In this document: one piece after another, positions 61,517 through 64,000 of the stretch | How the letters are laid out: each line of letters starts with the position of its first letter | Numbering within the stretch: the stretch's first letter is position 1 | Assembly (NCBI GenBank): GCA_050486405.1 | Contig: JBJHDF010000013.1 | Span: 1 to 64,000, forward strand | Source of the DNA: JBJHDF01 sp050486405 | GTDB taxonomy: Bacteria; Pseudomonadota; Gammaproteobacteria; Pseudomonadales; Cellvibrionaceae | Length of the DNA stretch: 64,000 nucleotides | Direction: 5' to 3' | Position numbers and translations under genes: made by a program | The notes under the pieces: generated by a model | What the model saw: the letters and a program-made list of their open reading frames with translations, nothing else | What the model was told of the DNA's origin: nothing | The model's database searches: none

Positions 61517-62491
61517 CTAATAGGTCGGCAACTCGATTTTGCCAAACAGTTCGTCCAACTCGGCCTTGGACTGGCAGAGAAAGGCGTCGTTAACCAGGTC
61601 GCGGTTCAGATGAGGGGCGAAGCGCTCGACAAAGTCGTACATAAAGCCGCGCAGAAAGGTGCCGCGGCGAAAACCGATCTTGGTGACGCTGCTCTCGAAC
61701 AGGTGGGAAGCATCCAGCGCCACCAGATCGCTGTCGGCCTGCTCGCTGTAGGCCATGCGCGCCACTATGCCGATACCCAGCCCCAGGCGCACGTAGGTCT
61801 TGATGACGTCGGCGTCGGCGGCGGTAAACACCACCTTGGGCGCCAACCCCCGGGAAATAAAGGCCTCGTCCAGCTTGGAACGGCCGGTAAAACCGAAAAC
61901 GTAAGTCACGATGGGGTGTTTGGCTACCTCTTCCAGGGTCAGGTGGCCAATCTGGGTCAGAGGGTGGTCGCGAGGCACCAGAATACAGCGGTTCCAGCGG
62001 TAGCAAGGCATCATCACCAGGTCACTGAAGAGTTCAAGAGCCTCGGTGGCGATGGCAAAATCCACCGAACCGTCCGCCGCCATCTCGGAAATCTGCATGG
62101 GCGTGCCCTGATGCATGTGCAGCGACACTTCCGGGTACTGCTGGATAAAGGATTCGATCACCCGAGGCAGGGCGTAGCGTGCCTGAGTGTGGGTAGTGGC
62201 CAGGGAGAGACTGCCCTTGCGCTCGTTGCTGAACTCCTGGGCCACCTGCTTGATACTGTCGACTTTGCGCAGTATTTCGCCAGCGGTCTTGAGGATAGCC
62301 TCCCCCGCCGGGGTGATCCGGGTCAGGTGCTTGCCACTGCGGCTAAAGATTTCGACGCCCAGCTCATCCTCCAGCAACCGGATCTGCTTGCTGATGCCCG
62401 GTTGGGAGGTATAGAGGCTCTGGGCCGTCGCCGACACGTTGAGATCGTGGTGAGCGACTTCCCAGATATAGCGCAGTTGCTGTAGCTTCAT
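61517..62491 (-). CDS. cysB: LysR-type regulator CysB
   Basis: A 324-aa transcription factor controlling sulfur assimilation. The N-terminal winged helix has the CysB-specific MKLQQLRYIWEV and TSQPGISKQIRLLEDELG. The effector domain has TTHTQARYALP and the CysB feature of a long C-terminal part ending in LDELFGKI. GGAGGGC before the ATG supports the start. CysB normally responds to N-acetylserine and represses its own gene; a dyad upstream at 62542-62558 fits that. Confidence 0.93.
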   Translation of the reverse strand: MKLQQLRYIWEVAHHDLNVSATAQSLYTSQPGISKQIRLLEDELGVEIFSRSGKHLTRITPAGEAILKTAGEILRKVDSIKQVAQEFSNERKGSLSLATTHTQARYALPRVIESFIQQYPEVSLHMHQGTPMQISEMAADGSVDFAIATEALELFSDLVMMPCYRWNRCILVPRDHPLTQIGHLTLEEVAKHPIVTYVFGFTGRSKLDEAFISRGLAPKVVFTAADADVIKTYVRLGLGIGIVARMAYSEQADSDLVALDASHLFESSVTKIGFRRGTFLRGFMYDFVERFAPHLNRDLVNDAFLCQSKAELDELFGKIELPTY

Positions 62492-62541
62492 AAGCCCTCC
62501 GAATGGCCCCTGCTGATCTTGTTATAACGCTTCGTAATATT

Positions 62542-62558
62542 TATTCTAATCGAGAATA
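62542..62558. promoter_or_regulatory. Inverted repeat upstream of cysB, possible autoregulatory operator
   Basis: TATTCT-AATCG-AGAATA is a perfect 6-bp dyad with the T-N11-A spacing used by LysR-type regulators. It is 51-67 bp upstream of the cysB ATG, in an AT-rich 185-bp gap otherwise without a gene. Autorepression by CysB is inferred. Confidence 0.4.
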
Positions 62559-62676
62559 GCTTTTGGTCAATTTTTTCTGCCGTCGCATGGGAAAATATTC
62601 CGGATATCGGGCCAAATTAAAACTATTAATTATAATAATATATGTTTTTATAACATAAACCCATCTAGGTGCACCA

Positions 62677-63615
62677 TCACTCGCCCCCAACACCCTGCTT
62701 TGCTCCACCCGGGGCGAGCTCGTTGGCAATCCCGTGGGGAACGTGACCGGTGGCCACATGTTCACTGGCGGACTCACAGTGCACCGGTTGGTCGTCAAAG
62801 AAAACATCCGCACCATAGGCCTTGAGAAACTGTCCCTTGGACATGCCACCGAGAAACAGGGACTCATCCAAACGAATGTTCCAGGCGCGCAAAGTGCGGA
62901 TCACCCGCTCGTGGGCGGGCGCGGAGCGGGCAGTGACCAGGGCCGTGCGAATAGGGCAGGTATCGCTGCTGAACTCGCTTTGCAGGCGCTGCAGGGCCGC
63001 GAGAAATTCCTTGAAGGGACCACCGGACAGTGGTGTGCGGGCCGAAGCCTTTTCGCTCTGGGCGAAGGCGTTCAGCCCCTGTAGCTTGTAGACCTGTTCC
63101 GCCTCGTCGGAAAAGAGTACCGAATCACCGTCAAAGGCAAAGCGCAATTCATCCTCGTGCTCCGACCGGGAGCGGGAGGCCACAATGGTGGCTGCCGCCA
63201 CCCCCTGATTCAGGGCCTGGCGCACGTCGTCGCCGTTGGTGGAGAGGAATAACTGGGCTCCGAAAGGGCCTATGTAGCGATAGGGGGTGTTGCCACCGCA
63301 AAAGGCCGCCCGGGTGATGCCCAGGCCGTAGTGCTCGATGGAGTTGAACACCCGCAAGCCCGTGTCGGCACTGTTTCTGGACAACAGTATGACCTCCACC
63401 CTGGGGTCGCCGCCTATCAGGTCGTTGACCCGCAGCAGCTTCTGCACCATGGTGAAGGCATCCCCTGGCCTGAGCACCTTGTCCTCATTTTCAATCTGGT
63501 AGCGGGAGTAAGCCTGCAACCCCTGCTCTTCGAACACCCGGTGGCTGTCGTCCAGATTGAAAAGTGCGCTGGAAGAGATGGCGATGACCAGCTTGTCGGC
63601 CTGGGGGTTGGGCAT
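62677..63615 (-). CDS. Cytosolic 5'-nucleotidase family protein
   Basis: A 312-aa protein of the 5'-nucleotidase family related to vertebrate cytosolic NT5C1. Family landmarks are ALFNLDDSHRVFEEQG near the N-terminus (the DxD-type segment), VEVILLSRNS, AFCGGNTPYRYI and AHERVIRTLRAW, with DVFFDDQPVHC near the C-terminus as the metal-binding motif. It would dephosphorylate nucleoside monophosphates in the cytoplasm. The ATG at 63615, after GGAG, is chosen over a TTG 21 bases upstream. The last 25 residues are low-complexity. Confidence 0.8.
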   Translation of the reverse strand: MPNPQADKLVIAISSSALFNLDDSHRVFEEQGLQAYSRYQIENEDKVLRPGDAFTMVQKLLRVNDLIGGDPRVEVILLSRNSADTGLRVFNSIEHYGLGITRAAFCGGNTPYRYIGPFGAQLFLSTNGDDVRQALNQGVAAATIVASRSRSEHEDELRFAFDGDSVLFSDEAEQVYKLQGLNAFAQSEKASARTPLSGGPFKEFLAALQRLQSEFSSDTCPIRTALVTARSAPAHERVIRTLRAWNIRLDESLFLGGMSKGQFLKAYGADVFFDDQPVHCESASEHVATGHVPHGIANELAPGGAKQGVGGE

Positions 63616-63715
63616 AGGGCTCCACGGTAGGTTCAATACTGCTGAATAACCCTGCCTTTATACACCATTCCGCGGTGCCCTGGGAAACGCCAGCGCGCAA
63701 TTTCGCTCAAACCGC

Positions 63716-64000
63716 TCAGGCCGCGCAGATGGCGGAGCCGTGGTCGTGGACTTCCACCAGACAGCGGTGCAGGCTTTTCACAGCCGTTTCGTAATCATCC
63801 TCGTCGATCACGAACTGCATATCCACCTGGCGTATAGACTGGTGCATGGCGAGGATGCTGATATTGGCCGCCGAAAGCGCCGAAACCGTTTTGGCCAACA
63901 TACCGGGAACCTTCATGTCGCTGCCGATGGCAGACACCACAGCCACCTTGCGGGTGTCGATCTCCGCCTCCGGGTAGGCTTCTTCCATGGCCCGACGAAT
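63716..64000 (-). CDS. Aspartate kinase, C-terminal part (cut by window end)
   Basis: Only the last 94 codons are in the window; the gene continues past 64000. The readable part is an ACT regulatory domain: RKVAVVSAIGSDMKVPG, then LSAANISILAMHQSIRQVDMQFVIDEDDYE and a C-terminal VHDHGSAICAA. These match the C-terminal end of the gammaproteobacterial monofunctional aspartokinase, which starts the lysine/threonine/methionine branch by phosphorylating aspartate. Feedback by an amino acid is expected from the ACT domain. Confidence 0.85.
   Translation of the reverse strand: MRRAMEEAYPEAEIDTRKVAVVSAIGSDMKVPGMLAKTVSALSAANISILAMHQSIRQVDMQFVIDEDDYETAVKSLHRCLVEVHDHGSAICAA

Overview
The window is a 64 kb piece of a gammaproteobacterial chromosome. 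Evidence for this is the smc-zipA-ligA order, a full System I cytochrome c maturation cluster (ccmABCDEFGHI) beside a FliK/FhlB pair, a zinc-type HemB, RimO and a CysB-type regulator. A GH10 xylanase and a complete glycogen locus point to a heterotrophic, probably marine, polysaccharide-using lineage of the Cellvibrionales/Alteromonadales kind. That placement is an inference. Nearly all of the sequence is coding. No rRNA, tRNA, insertion sequence, prophage or CRISPR array was recognised.

Layout. 0.2-0.6 kb: a PilZ protein with an FNR-like box upstream. 0.7-11.8 kb: glycogen metabolism, with malQ, a GH57 glucan enzyme and glgC on the minus strand, divergent from glgB-glgA, and glgP converging on glgA. 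The GH57 gene sits where a debranching enzyme might be expected. 11.9-16.7 kb: a small exported protein with an S41/PDZ lipoprotein, then a redoxin with a DsbD/ScsB-type membrane reductase. 17.3-24.5 kb: a terminal oxidase cluster with a di-haem subunit II, subunit I, two subunit III-like proteins, subunit IV, cyoE and SCO. 24.6-31.3 kb: a Frag1/DRAM-like membrane protein, facing a six-gene minus-strand run of cstA, a cory-CC-star protein, an ArsA-like ATPase, a Tat-exported TIM-barrel protein, a GMC oxidoreductase and its Tat/lipoprotein small subunit.

31.4-43.8 kb: rimO, an alpha/beta hydrolase, a scrap of decayed genes (PAS-like plus Gfo/Idh/MocA-like), then, in transcription order, smc, zipA, ligA, a lytic transglycosylase lipoprotein, an unknown gene, hemB, a DUF3012 protein and a DUF815 ATPase. 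43.9-51.3 kb: the ccm cluster, translationally coupled over most of its length. 51.4-53.4 kb: FliK-like and FhlB-like flagellar export genes. 53.4-55.0 kb: GH10 xylanase and a small unknown protein. 55.1-61.3 kb: a tightly overlapping operon for light or singlet-oxygen defence (YbgA-like, NTF2-like, photolyase, FAD oxidoreductase, DUF1365, CFA-type methyltransferase), preceded by a promoter with a 19-bp spacer as in MerR-controlled promoters. 61.5-64.0 kb: cysB, a cytosolic 5'-nucleotidase and the 3' end of an aspartokinase gene.

The glycogen enzymes together build, branch and degrade storage glucan. The ccm proteins would be needed to attach haem to the two CXXCH motifs of the oxidase subunit II, while SCO would supply its CuA copper. 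The most noteworthy items are the CstA/cory-CC-star/ArsA operon running into a periplasmic sugar dehydrogenase set, the unusual oxidase cluster, the photolyase/CFA operon with its MerR-like promoter, and the repeat arrays in the glgC-glgB and smc upstream regions. All functional calls rest on motif and family recognition by eye; no database search was run.
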